A stretch of DNA of 64,000 nt, taken from Ectobius pallidus. Taxonomy: Eukaryota > Arthropoda > Insecta > Blattodea > Ectobiidae. This document shows positions 20,950 to 32,497 of this stretch, piece after piece (position 1 is the stretch's first letter; each line of letters starts with the position of its first letter). A program made the translations under genes and the position numbers. The notes beneath the pieces were generated by a model, which was not told the origin of the DNA, did no database searches, and saw only the letters and a list, made by a program, of their open reading frames with translations. The stretch spans positions 216,574,484 to 216,638,483 of the forward strand of contig CAXKWD010000001.1 in NCBI GenBank assembly GCA_964059195.1. Direction: 5' to 3'.

Positions 20950-21413
20950 TCGCCGGAGACTGACAGCCTTCTTGTCACTTGTACATGTTATGATGACGTC
21001 ACTGGTCTGTAATATTAGCGCGCAAGATTAATGGTCACTCCGGACTATTTTTTATTCCATTGCTCGGTCATCAATAATTTCCAAACCTTCCACAGGCGAG
21101 TGTTAAGCGTTTTGGCCGCCATTTCTCTCTGTCCAAATGTCTGTCACATTATGTCCATCCGTCATTTCACTCCTCTGGTCTTTCTTCTTCAACTTCAAAT
21201 ATGAAAAATTTACCAGTGAATTCCATAAATATCCCTGGCGAAAATTAAAAATTAATTTTTCTATCTCAACCGCCGGCAAAAAATGATAGCTTGGATAGCT
21301 TGGATAGGTGATATTCAAAAGGAAGAGCAATGACTTAGATATTTCCTAGCAAAATGCCTGTATACAGCAGAGATAAATACTATAAAATGGACTTTTGTAT
21401 ATGAAAATCCCTT
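20950..21413. other. Unassigned stretch
   Basis: Somewhat less AT-rich than its surroundings near 20960-21030; no domain or terminus recognised. Confidence 0.35.
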
Positions 21414-21414
21414 T

Positions 21415-21717
21415 ATGCAGGCCTACAGGCTGAGGTAGATTTCGAAGTGCTTTTGGTTTAATTTATTGTTGGTCCTCACACATTGCTTTCGGCAGGCCTT
21501 CAGGCTGAGGTATATTTTTAAGTGTTAATGTTTTCCAACATTCAAATCTCGCCTTATACGAGAGCTATCGAGAAACTAGTTATTGATTTGTAGAGTACTT
21601 ATAAAGAGCTTTTCAACGATACCCCACAAGACGTGGTTTAAAAAAAATTCTAATTTCCATCCTCCCACTCCACCCCTACTCGTACCCCCCAAACCCCCGA
21701 ATCCATAGGGGAGACCT
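21415..21717 (-). repeat. Family H long-hairpin repeat, truncated copy
   Basis: Reverse-strand match to family H ('ggcctacaggctgaggtaga', 'tagtttctcgatagctct' complement, and the C/T-rich 'cccactccacccctactcg' tract). Confidence 0.6.
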
Positions 21718-21868
21718 TTGTTCTTCCGTAAGCCCTGCTTAATGAATCGATCTGGAGCTTAACTCGGCGATCTACTACAAAAATAACTTATTTTCTGCTT
21801 ATCATAATTGCAATTATCACTGATTAAACATAAGATTTTGGCACTTTGTTATATCAGCTTACCTGACT
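21718..21868 (-). repeat. Family E repeat, partial copy
   Basis: Holds the family start region reversed ('gtaagccctgcttaatgaat', 'cagcttacctgacttta') and abuts the next copy head to tail. Confidence 0.6.
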
Positions 21869-22505
21869 TTATTAGGTGCCAGTATGGTACCGGGTACTTT
21901 ATGAGATTGTGTGGAGGACGGAAAAATGTCTGTCTGTCTGTCTATGTGTCTGTACGCGCCATAACTCAAATACGCTTTATCGGATTTTCATGAAATTTGC
22001 TCTACGCATTTATAGCGTTCATGGAAAGAACCCTATTGATATTGAACGAAATCGGTTTACCGGTACCGGAGTAATGCCCAATTTAGTGCCTATTTTGAAA
22101 GATTATATTAGAAAAGCGCCTTAACTCAAACATGCTTTATCAGATTTTCATGAAACTTGGTATGCGCATTTATGACGTCCATGAGAAGTAACCTGTTGAA
22201 TTTGGCCCTAATCGGTTGACCGATACCGGAGTAAAACCCAATTTAGTGTCTATTTTAAAGTAGCGATAACTCAAATACACTTTATCGGATTTTTATGAAA
22301 CTTGATGTACGCATTTATAATGTCCATGGTAAGAAGTCTATTGATATTGGATAAAATCGGTTGACCGGTATCGGAGTAATGCCCAATTTAGTGCCTATTT
22401 TATGGTGATATATTATTAAGAATTTAACAAATGTAAATCTGTTATCCTGACAACATATCGATTTACATACATCATATACGGCTTTGGAATAGTTAGCCAT
22501 GACAC
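21869..22505 (-). repeat. Family E repeat with three internal subrepeats
   Basis: Begins 'ggtgccagtatggtac' and contains three tandem blocks with 'taactcaaatacgctttatc', 'atttataatgtccatgg' and 'ggttgaccggtaccggagta'. The blocks drift in length (about 125-170 bp across copies). A tract of tctg repeats precedes them. Conserved-looking open frames arise from this repeat and contain stops between units. Confidence 0.7.
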
Positions 22506-22509
22506 ATTC

Positions 22510-23718
22510 CTTCGTATTTAAGCTGAGACGTACGGTGATAATAACGAAGTAATTTGGAAGATTTAATTATCAAACTATTCAGTGTTTATTTCGTTCATCA
22601 AGTTGAATACTGTTATATACAGAAGACTAGGGTTGCAAGCTTCATAATTATTATTTCTTCTAATGTAATTCTCATAATTTCACCAGTTTTTCATGATTTT
22701 GTAAAGTTTTCCACAATTTTGTTCCAGTACATTTTTGACGTAACTAACGGTTTACCGGAATTTCGTCTGTATCTCTGTGAAATAGTTTGTTAGGTTGTTA
22801 CAACCAAACTCATTGTTCGATTTCCTTTCAGTTTGACATGAATGCTTCTTGAAGTAATTAAAGACGACGTAAGCGTAAGGATTATTATTTTTTATTCAAT
22901 TTCAAGATGGTGTCCGTTTTAACTAATGAATAGCAGATCTTAGATTTTGTACTAACCACGCTTAAATAAGTGGAAACGCCTGAAAGTGACGTTTAGACTA
23001 CTCGCAGCTCCGGTGAGTGTTGCGTGTAAGTCTAATCATCACAATCAGGCGTTCCTGTTTTCTTTTTCAGATAAATCAACAGAACCTGAGGAATAAAAAA
23101 AAAGTATTGTATTTTATTTAACACAAACGTGGACACATGTGGTCTTGCATAGGCCTATTCATGTACTTACAAAGGAAATAAAATGGTCACGAGCTAATTT
23201 AACAATACAGTATTTTGGCCATCCCTGTTTGTGCAGTTATGGAAACGCTATAAAGTATACGTGCAGTTGAGCAACTGCTTTAAGCCAGAATATCAAACAG
23301 ACGTAAAAACTTTGCGAATTGTTTTTCACATGTTGTTAGAAAAACCTGCTCCAGTCTGTGCAACTGTTAAAAGTATAACAAGATGGCGCACGGATAGATT
23401 TACAGCTCTGCCTGATTTTATTGGCTACATAAAAAGGAAATTGATATGAGGAAGTGAATATGGATTCTATGTTGAGCTGATCCAGAGCCTCCTGTGATTT
23501 CCAGGATGTGGTGACAATTTCCTGCTACACTCTCTGCATTGTTAAGAGACAAACCTTATTCTTTCTAGAAAAAGTAATATTTTGATATTAAAATGCAGGA
23601 AATAGTGTAGTTGTGTAGTCTTGATTATGAAATTACTTCGATGAACAATAAAACGTTTAAGTTATAGTGTAGGATATGCTATTGCATATATGTTAAATAC
23701 TAGTGAAAGCCCTGTATT
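22510..23718. other. Unassigned stretch
   Basis: A 72-codon open frame at 23231-23449 shows no family I can name. No element ends recognised. Confidence 0.3.
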
Positions 23719-24713
23719 TCTATATAAATAACAGGCTTTGTCCTGACTGACAGAATGACTGAATGACTGACTGACTTAATGACAGAGAATCAAGCAGAGC
23801 CTGAACTATAATAGGTAGGGACTTGGAATTTTGAAAATACCTTCGTTTCATAATGTAAGTGCTCACTAAAAAAGGATTTTGCAAAATGTTGATTTTAATT
23901 GCCAAAAATTAAACGTTTTTGAGAATACTTAACCCCTTTTTACAGAGAATTATCAAATCCAAATCAAAGTTCACATGACAACATATTGTTGCCAGTGGAC
24001 TCAGATGGGTTTGGAAATAAATGAAATGGGAGTTTGACAAACCAGAAAAGCTATCAATATAATTCATGTTATAAATAAATATTAAAGAATGAAATCCACG
24101 AAAATAATGCAGTCACATAACTTTCTCTACCCTGGACATAGAGAAAAGAATACGAGGTTTGGTAATATATATATTATTATATCGCAGGTTTTTGGGGTGA
24201 GAGGTATGAAAGTGATATTTCATTTCTGTTTAATTTCATCCCCAAAACGGTTTATGGTAACATGAGAGTGAGAAATAAATATTCAGCCAAGACAATACAA
24301 TTTTATGTTACCGGAATTTCTGTTTCTTCTTATTTGAACCCCTACCAGTCTTGCTGTGTACTGTACAAGCGATGGGATGCAAAATTCTACATCCTCTATG
24401 AGCCATAAAAAGCTATATCAAGCGTTTTCTGAGGGAATAGTTTGAGTGTGATAAGTCATTCTTCCTATTTCAAATTGTAAATACCTATATAAGGAGGCCG
24501 GTGCGTAAGGCTGACAACCTTACCGCCTTCATGTGCCGAATGTCCATAATCTGGGAGCCTCAACCTCCTGGAACCCTATGGGCCTCCATGGCCTGTAAAG
24601 GGATCACTTTACTTTATATAAGGACGTAGAATTTAAAAATCAAAAGTTCCTCATAAGTTAATTTCCAATTACAAAATAAAAAAACCCGGGCGACGCCGGG
24701 CCTTTTAAGCTAG
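23719..24713 (+). mobile_element. Helitron-like family A, full copy with SINE insert
   Basis: Starts TCTATATAAATAACAGGC, has a (TGAC)n tract, and ends with hairpin CCCGG-GCGACG-CCGGG, 'ccttttaag' and CTAG before T. No helicase gene. A 5'-truncated SINE interrupts it at 24496-24614. Confidence 0.7.
24496..24614 (+). mobile_element. 5'-truncated SINE with 10-bp TSD
   Basis: Same 3' region as the SINE at 10378-10681 ('gtgcgtaaggctgacaacct', 'gcctccatggcctgtaaagg'). Flanked by 'tatataagga' at 24486-24495 and 24615-24624. The tRNA head is missing. Confidence 0.8.
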
Positions 24714-25247
24714 TATATTATAATTTAGCAAGTTCATATGAGCCATGTAGACTGGGGAAAATAAGAATGAATAGGGGAAGTTTCTTTAGTGGTTTCTGCG
24801 GTACCTACCCCCTTAAGTATATTAGCGATGCTTCTTTATATATGTAGGAAAACGCAATCACAAGCTTTTCTCTGTCCCTCTGTTACAGTCGTATTTCCAC
24901 CCTTACTTAATACAGTACACCGCATTATATCGAGTTGCTACTTGAATATAACTCAGCTAGCAGTTAATTACCTGACCTGTAAGGACCAAGGCGATGACTT
25001 GAACCGCTCGGTATTCAAGATATTGGCTTCACCTGGCGGAGCCGGCCAAGCAATTTGTCAAAGTCACGGGGAAAAGCCACCCCCAGCTCGCATCGATTTC
25101 GGATTAACTTGATTTTTCTTCAATACAAAGAGAGAAAGAGAGAAAAAAAAAGCGAGAGAGAGATGGGAAGAATGTTCATCCACAGAAGAATTGAAGAAGG
25201 CTTTACCATTTTAGTTGGCTTTGAATAAAGAAGACATTTATAATAAC
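24714..25247. other. Unassigned stretch
   Basis: A 107-codon frame at 24789-25112 has no recognisable domain. A purine-rich (ga)n-like tract lies at about 25128-25165. Confidence 0.3.
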
Positions 25248-25416
25248 CAGGGCCCGGATTCTGATGACCTAAAATTGTTAAAAAAAATTACCTATAAAAT
25301 GACCCTGAATTTGAAAGAAAATGACTTAATAATTACAAAGAATGACCTAAAATCTCATATTTTATTTATAAAAATTATTATTGTGCACACAAAGGTATAG
25401 ACTTATTTGTACATAA
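25248..25416. mobile_element. hAT-like CAGGGCCCG family, left end only
   Basis: Begins CAGGGCCCGGATTCTGATGA and continues with 'aatgaccta' words typical of the family; the right end is not found because family B sequence follows at 25417. Confidence 0.5.
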
Positions 25417-25640
25417 CTAGGAGGTGCCCGCGGCTTCGCCCACGATAATTAATTGAAAAATTAAAAATTAAGGGTATAATAATTATTAAAGCATTATATT
25501 TATTAAAACTTGCACGCGAATCATTCATCAACTGAAACATTAGTAATTAATGAAACAGCTATAATTCCGGCTTCAGAGTACATTCCACGATTAGAAAGCG
25601 CCCCCTGGGAAAACGATCTCAGATTCGATTATGCAGTTCC
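25417..25640 (-). mobile_element. Helitron-like family B, 3' end fragment
   Basis: Minus-strand end CCCGCGG hairpin region followed by CTAG ('ctaggaggtgcccgcggctt' on the plus strand). Similarity fades near 25640. A second decayed end occurs at about 25826-25865. Confidence 0.55.
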
Positions 25641-25869
25641 AAAGGAACCTGTGAACCCATAATACGTATTGTTTCTCAACTGTTTGTTGACAGATGAATA
25701 TCATGTGAATTTTATTTGATAAATTCAGTGTTATTTTCAGAAATATATAATTTTTCAAGGGAAGGAATGGTTTGTTTGGATTTTTATTGAACGCGATACT
25801 TCCTTGGTTAAACTATCAGTATTTTACAGCTGGTGTCAGCGGTTTCGCCCGCCATTATTAATTGACTCC

Positions 25870-27204
25870 AGGATTTTTTAAGAAATTTACACTGGCAGCT
25901 TATTAAAAATGTTTGTGGTTCAGAGCTATAAAAATTGTAAGTTATTTTATTCTGGTAAAATTCCCACAAGCAGCCAGTCCAATGCAGAAGGCGTTCCCCT
26001 AAAGACGACACGAACATTTAGACCAAAAACAGGAACAAAAACAATGGAAAGAAATGGAATTCCAATCCGGTATTGATTCATCTAGAGTGGAGTGGCATGG
26101 ATGCTCTGCTACAGGCATACGCTATGTAATATCAATATGTCTTTCCTGAAGCCTTTGCGGCAGTGCGGCATATCACTGACCGTATATAAACCACGTCAGA
26201 CGTGAATTTATGGAGCAGAAGGCTGTAAATAAAAAGCCCCGAAATCAACCGCTAAACACGCACTTTGTCATTCTCCGCACGTTCAGGATTACTCCATAAA
26301 TCATCTGCTTGTGTACACACGTGCGTACATTATCAGAGGAATACACAGACTTCAAGACTTTGCAATATTCTTTCAAAATCTACCAGCTCTGCTTTTCCCA
26401 CCCGTTATCATAAGCAGCCTACTGTGGGTAGAGGATTTAAATTTTTTTGTATTAATTCAGATTTTGAGCTATTTCACAAATTCGCTTGTTCGATATTCAC
26501 CAATAACGTTTAGCAATTCCTCGGATGTAGACCAATCACGATAGTTTATCTCATAATATGCTTACTAGGGTCGCAAGGATGCTATTTTATCAGATAAAAC
26601 GTCAGCTTGTTACTGGACACGTAAGGCATCAACTTGAGGTGATTAATACGTAACATGCTGCCAGTGAACACAATAAAAACACATTATTTTATGCAACACA
26701 ACTTGTTTGGAAATTGAAATGATATAAATGTACATTGATTAAAAACACAATTTCGATTCGGTGCAATCCAGTTCGTGTGTTTATATTCTGTTCTGCTGTT
26801 AGCTTACCTGGATTAGGTTAACTATGTTTTATATGCACTATTGGTAGCATTGGTTACAAGCTGGTAACTCGAATCGATTCATGGATGGTTGATTCATACT
26901 ATGCCATGATCTGGCAGCTGTTAGTTTTGTTTTTATGTAACGAAGCACAAAAGCAACTATTATTTATATAATCCGTTACATTTTATTCATGGAATAGTCT
27001 TAATAAATCCAGCTTAAGTTTAAGAGTTTCATCAGATAAGTTCGCTCTATTGATAAACTCGCAAACTCTCGTGGGATTGCCTATGATAAATTCAACTCCA
27101 ACTACGTTGCTAGGGAGTTTATCAATAAAATTCGCAACTCTCATTATATTACATATGGAAAAATTATGTACTAGAATATATTTATGTTGTCCCTTAATAC
27201 TACA
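25870..27204. other. Unassigned stretch
   Basis: Overlapping frames at 26265-26544 have no recognisable domain. An imperfect inverted pair around 'attgataaactcgcaa' and 'gagtttatcaataaaattcg' lies at about 27047-27140. Confidence 0.3.
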
Positions 27205-27530
27205 TCTCTATATATATAAGAGGCTTTGTCCTGACTGACTGACTGACTGACAGAGAACCAACGTAGAGCGTAAACTATAATAGGTAGAGACTTGGAATTT
27301 TGATAGTACCTTCGTTTTATAATGTAGGTGCTCACTAAGAAAGGATTTTGAAAAATTTTGATTTTAAATGCAGAAAATAAAATGTTTTTGAGAATACTTA
27401 ATCCCTTTTTACACAGAATTATCAAATCCAAAGCACAGTTTACATGACAACAGTGTATTGTTGGCAATCTTTACATAAGGCTTTGGAAATAAATGAAACA
27501 AGGCTATGAATATTAGAGAAGGTATTAAAA
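27205..27530 (+). mobile_element. Helitron-like family A, 5' end copy
   Basis: Canonical start TCTCTATATATATAAGAGGC after A at 27204, then (TGAC)n and the first 300 bp of the family; the rest is lost. Confidence 0.65.
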
Positions 27531-27644
27531 TTTATATTTGAGTAAATTATGTATTTCAAAATTTTGTAGAATATGTAAAATAATCAGTAAATTCAACCTT
27601 TTAATCGAAATGTTCGAATTAATCAATATGTTCTTTATAGCTTA

Positions 27645-28130
27645 CAAGTTTCGCGGGCAAAGCCTTGATGGGAAAACATGGAATGATTTGGACGAAAAAC
27701 ACTATGCGGGGGTTTTTTGGGCTAGGGAACTCTAATCTGAGGTCTTTTTTTCCCTGGGTGGCGCACTTTGATCGTAAAATGCACCTCGAAACCAGGTTTT
27801 AGTTTTTTTTAAAATTATCAATCGTTATAATAAAACTGTTTATGCATGATTTGGGTAAGGTTCATGAATCTATGGTTCATTTTAATTGTTTCATTTGGAA
27901 TTTGTATGCCTATATGGTAGCATAAGATTTGTTTTGTTCGTTTATTTATATTTTTAACGTTAAACAATATAATTAAGAGTAAATTTACATGATTTTTCCA
28001 ATTTATTTAAAAACGATGTCAGTGTTAATAAATATAATGTTTTAATTATTTTTCTGTTAAATAAATGATTTAAGCACAATATCTAGCAGTTGAGTAAGTA
28101 ATCGCGGGCAAAGCCGCGGGCACCTGCTAG
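27645..28130 (+). mobile_element. Helitron-like family B, 3' portion
   Basis: Ends with the CGCGGGCAAAGCCGCGGG hairpin and CACCTGCTAG before T. The 5' TC end is not present. Confidence 0.55.
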
Positions 28131-28141
28131 TAGTTTATCAA

Positions 28142-28952
28142 ATAAAAAATCTGATGTGAAAGTCACATAACTTCCTCTGCCCAAAAAAAAGTTAGCAGTA
28201 TTCACATATCGTTTTACAGAATCGCAAGACACAATTTTACGCTAATTATCCTATAAATACCTCGTTTTCAATGATGCGACTAAAAGCGCAGGCTATATAA
28301 CAAACTTTAAAAAAAAGAACAGGTGACTGCAGACGTTTATTGAACTTTCCGCCATAAAGAATAATTTCCGAAATTTATCGAATATTTCCCTCAGATACTT
28401 CTTTACTCTATACCTGGCCAACAATACATCTTTCTCACTTCACATTCTTATATAGAATAAGAGGCCGTGAAAGAGACAAAATTTCTACAAACAGTGGGTG
28501 AACAGTGGGTGGCTTGTAACTACCCTCAGAAAATTTTTTCGAAAAAAAGTTTCAAATAAAAGTTTTAGCTCTCAGTAAAAGGAACACATGTGCAAACTTT
28601 AAAGAAAATCGTTAGAGCCGTTTTCGATAAAATCGCGAAAAACGAAAATTTCTTCATGTAAAGTCCCCTTAAAAATAAGAGAAATTTGTCGCCAATCTTC
28701 GAATCACATCTTCAGAAGGTACCTGACCCAAATACGAAATTTTGTTTTCATACGATTCTCCGTTTCGGAGCTAGCCTGTTCACAAACTTCCACACAGACA
28801 GACACACACACAGACATGTTTCCAAAAATAGTATTTTTGGATTCAGGGGGCCTTGAAACGTGTATATATGCTAAAAACTCAACTTCGAATTTTACGGTCG
28901 AAAACAATACTTCCTCTACCTATAGTACCTATGGTGCGGGCAGAGGAAGTAA
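28142..28952. repeat. Interspersed repeat family F, copy 2
   Basis: Near-identical to 1298-2132 with small indels (for example an extra 'gttagagccgttttcgataa' here at about 28611 and a shorter CA tract). Terminal inverted motif ACTTCCTCTGCCC kept on both sides. Confidence 0.65.
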
Positions 28953-29694
28953 TAACGTTAAAACGAGTATCTCTCTATTTGACATGAGGCAGCATTTTAT
29001 ACAGTTTCCATGGATTCCACAGAACATTCTGTAACATTGGTTGGGGGGGGGGGGGAAAGCTTGAAAGGATTGTGAACTAAGCAAAGATTACAAGCTGCGA
29101 TATCAGTGTATACTCTTTGAAAAGGGTGGAGAGCCGAGGCAGTATATCACAGAAATAGAACTTGTTAAAAGACAGATATGGCTTTCCCTTACCCACACAG
29201 TGTCAACAAAACTTGCCGCGAAAACTTCCCCCCTAAGTGTGAAGTACATAATAATTACGCAACTTATTCGCAGCTGGCTCTGCGGGAAGTAGGAAGGGAG
29301 GAAAAAGGGCTGGAATCATCCCCCCGCAAGTCTAATTACGTCGGCATTAATGAATATTTGATATATTTTAATTCCAGAATAAATTTATTAGTTTGGGGTG
29401 GGGCTGCTCTCCCTTTTCCGTTTTCATTTCGCTCCCCCGGCTTTTGAAATGGGGGATTTATTTTCACTTTCTTAATGGCCCGACACTTTGTTTGCCTTAT
29501 CGTAGCAGGAAGTCGTGTGAGCTGTTCGTGAGTGATGTCAGGAAATGTGCATGTGTCTTTTATGTGCTTCTTGCATTCATATCTCCATCCACCTTCATTC
29601 ATAGCATTATCTTTCAGCTCTATAGGTTTACGACTTGCTTACGTTATCCTGAATCAGAGTGTTAAGTTACGGCTAATTTTCCTGTAAAAGATAT
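28953..29694. other. Unassigned stretch with a poly(G) tract
   Basis: A run of about 15 G at 29042-29056. The open frames at 29178-29665 overlap on both strands and show no domain. Confidence 0.35.
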
Positions 29695-29702
29695 TTCTTA
29701 CC

Positions 29703-30248
29703 CATAGGCGTACCGAGGGGGGGGTTTGGGGGTTTGGGGGTTTGAACACCCCCCCTTGATTAAAAAAAGGAAAATTGTATAATTTTTTTAAGTCTGCCCA
29801 TAAATTACTTAATACGAGTATAAAGCGTGGGAAGCTTAAAACTCGTTATTTTGAGTCTTAATTTTTAAAAATTTCCGGGAGAATCCCCGGAAGCTTAAAA
29901 CACGTTATTTTGTGTCTTGATTTTTTAAATTTTCCGGGGGTGACCCCCGGAAGCTTAAAACTCGTTATTTTGCATCTTAATTTTTAAAATTTTCCGGGGG
30001 AGGACCCCGGAAGCTTAAAACTCGTTATTTTGCGTCTTAATTTTTAAAATTTTCCGGGAGAATCCCCGGAAGCTTAAAACACGTTATTTTGTGTCTTGAT
30101 TTTTTTAATTTTCCCCGGGGGTGGACCCCCGGAAGCTTAAAACTCGTTATTTTGCATCTTAATTTTTAAAATTTTCCGGGGGAGGACCCCGATGTTATAA
30201 CCGGATGATGTTATAACCCCCCATATGGTCGGCCTGGTTACGCCTATG
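29703..30248. mobile_element. hAT-type MITE built of a hairpin minisatellite
   Basis: Ends CATAGGCGTACCGAGG and inverted CATAGGCGTAACCAGG, flanked by a perfect 'ttcttacc' at 29695-29702 and 30249-30256. The centre (about 29832-30190) is six tandem units of 58-66 bp, each with 'aagcttaaaactcgttattt' and a small CCGGGGG/CCCCCGG hairpin. Confidence 0.85.
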
Positions 30249-30365
30249 TTCTTACCCTTTGTAGAATATCACAAAAATGCAAAATTAATGCCCCAGAAAT
30301 GTAGCCCAGAGTAAGAAATTGAGTCTGAAAACAGTAGCTAAACCCGAAATTTTAGTCCCCATTGT

Positions 30366-31455
30366 TAAGTGCCAGTAGGGTACTTTATGAGATGTGTGCG
30401 GGACGGGAAAATGTCTGTCCGCCCATCCGTCCGTGTGTCTATACGCGCGATAACTCAAATACGCTTTATCGGATTTCTATTAAACGTGGTATACGCATTT
30501 ATAATGCACATGGTAAGAAGGCTGCTTATTTTGAACCAAATCGGTTGACCGGTACTGGAGTAACGGCTAATTAAAGATAATATGCTTTTTAAATGAGAAA
30601 TAATGACTACAGTATACTACAATGTGGCGTTTCTAATAATTGAGGGCCTTGACTGCAATGCAGTCAGACGTTTGTTTATTTGTTTGATCAAGTTGAAATG
30701 AGAATACATGAATACTCTTACATACAGACGGTATTTTACTATGAAATAATTAGGCCTACGTACATTAAGCAGAGTTCTTTGCCAGTGCATTTTGTGAAAC
30801 GTTCACATATTTTAAGAATTTCTATTATCATTGTATACAAGTTTGAATTAAGGTTAAGTATCAAACTTTTTTCCGTAAGTTCTGCTTATGGCCGGTTTCT
30901 ATAAACTCGCGAATTACCTATGGGTAAATTATCCAATGGACAGAATTTACACAAAAATAACACCACACCAACACAAATAATTTAAAGATAGCAATCACAT
31001 CACTTGTGGCGAGTTTCTAGATAAATGTCCTCTGGGTAAATATGAAAATTACAGAAAAAATGTTCCTACAAACTCGGGCTAGATCTTTCCAGGGGTAAAT
31101 CTTCGGGTTAATTTATCCTTTCATGGATGGCTGGATAAAATTTAACCTTTCATAGGATCAATAGTAATATTTAAACAATAAGAATCAAAGCCTTCTGAAT
31201 TAAATTAACTGTACAACTCCAAGGCTTTGCTCATTATATCATTCTAGGTTAAATGGAACTAATTTGTCCATGGATAATTTACCCATAGGTAATTTACTAG
31301 TTTGTAGAAACCGGGCATTAATGAATCAATCTGGAACTTAACCCGGAAATTGATTTAAAAATAACTTATTTTCTGCATATCAGAATTGCAAAAATCACTG
31401 ATTAAACAAATGCATTTGGGCACTTTGCTATATCACTTTACCTGATTTTATTTAC
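30366..31455 (-). repeat. Family E repeat interrupted by a Harbinger-like MITE
   Basis: Starts 'agtgccagtagggtacttta' and ends 'cactttacctgatttta'. Removing 30889-31320 rejoins 'ccgtaagttctgctta' to 'atgaatcaatctgg', the uninterrupted family E order. Confidence 0.7.
30889..31317. mobile_element. PIF/Harbinger-like MITE with TTA TSD
   Basis: Ends TGGCCGGTTTCTATAAACT and inverted TGCCCGGTTTCTACAAACT; inverted repeats continue with 'aattacctatgggtaaatta' on both sides. The 3-bp flank TTA (30886-30888, 31318-31320) fits the PIF/Harbinger preference. 429 bp, noncoding. Confidence 0.75.
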
Positions 31456-31497
31456 AGTAGGCTACAGAGTTACATCCTAGTCTATTAGAGAGTTACA

Positions 31498-31520
31498 TGT
31501 ATATATATATATATATATAT
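31498..31520. repeat. (TA)n microsatellite
   Basis: Pure alternating TA tract just left of a Helitron end. Confidence 0.9.
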
Positions 31521-31552
31521 AAATTGACACTCTGTATATAAATATATATTAA

Positions 31553-32379
31553 CTAGCATAAAAGACCCGGCGTCGCCCGGGTTTTGTTTTTTGTAATTGG
31601 AAATTAGCTTATGAAGGATTTTCAATTTTAAATTCTTGGACCTTATATAGGCATTTATAATTTGAAATAGGAAGATATAGTTTTTTATGGCTCATAGAGG
31701 ATCTAGAATTTTGCATCCCATCGCTTGTACAGTGCACAGCAAGCCTGGTAGAGGTTTAAATAAGAAGAAACAGAAATTCCTGTAACATAAAATTGTAATA
31801 TCGAGGCGGGAAATTTCCCACTCTTATGTTACCATAAAGCCGTTTTGGGGATGAAATTAAACAGAAAGCATTATCACTTTCATACTTTTCTCTCCAAAAA
31901 CCTGCGATATAATATAATAATATACACATTACCATACCTCGTTTTGTTTTCTCTATGTCCAGGGTAGAGAAAGTTATGTGATTCCATTATTTTAGTGGAA
32001 TTCATTCTGTAATATTTATTTATAACATGAATTATTTTGATAACTTCTCTTATTTGTCAAAAGTGCATTTCATTTGTTTTTTCCAAGCCCACCTGATACC
32101 ATTTGGCAACAATATATTCTGTGATTTGGAATTGATAATTCTATGTAAAAAGGGATTAAGTATTTTCAAAAACATTTAATTTTTTGCATTTAGAATCAGA
32201 ATTTTTCAAAATCCTTTCTTAGTGAGCACCTACATTATGAAACGAAGGTACTGTCAAAATTCCAAGCCTCTACCTGTTATAGTTTAGGCTGTACGTTGAT
32301 TCCTGTCATTCAGTCAATCAGTCAGTCAGTCATTCATTCAGTCAGTCAATCAGGACAAAGCCTTTTATATATAGAGAGA
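31553..32379 (-). mobile_element. Helitron-like family A, complete 827-bp copy
   Basis: On the minus strand: TCTCTCTATATATAAAAGGC start after A, (TGAC)n tract, and end hairpin CCCGG-GCGACG-CCGGG followed by 'tcttttatgCTAG' before T. Best intact reference copy of family A in the window. No coding frame. Confidence 0.75.
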
Positions 32380-32497
32380 TATACAGAATGTCAATTTCAG
32401 GGTGTTTCACTAACCAAAAAATAATTTGCGAACCTATCTGTTTTCAGGGAGCGCAGGACTGCAACGACGGGAAACGTGAGTACATTCTCTCCTTTAA

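Noticed and set aside
29178..29665. Overlapping frames on both strands near 29.2-29.7 kb as host exons
   Set aside because: No domain, no splice context I could support, and no codon-pattern signal by eye.
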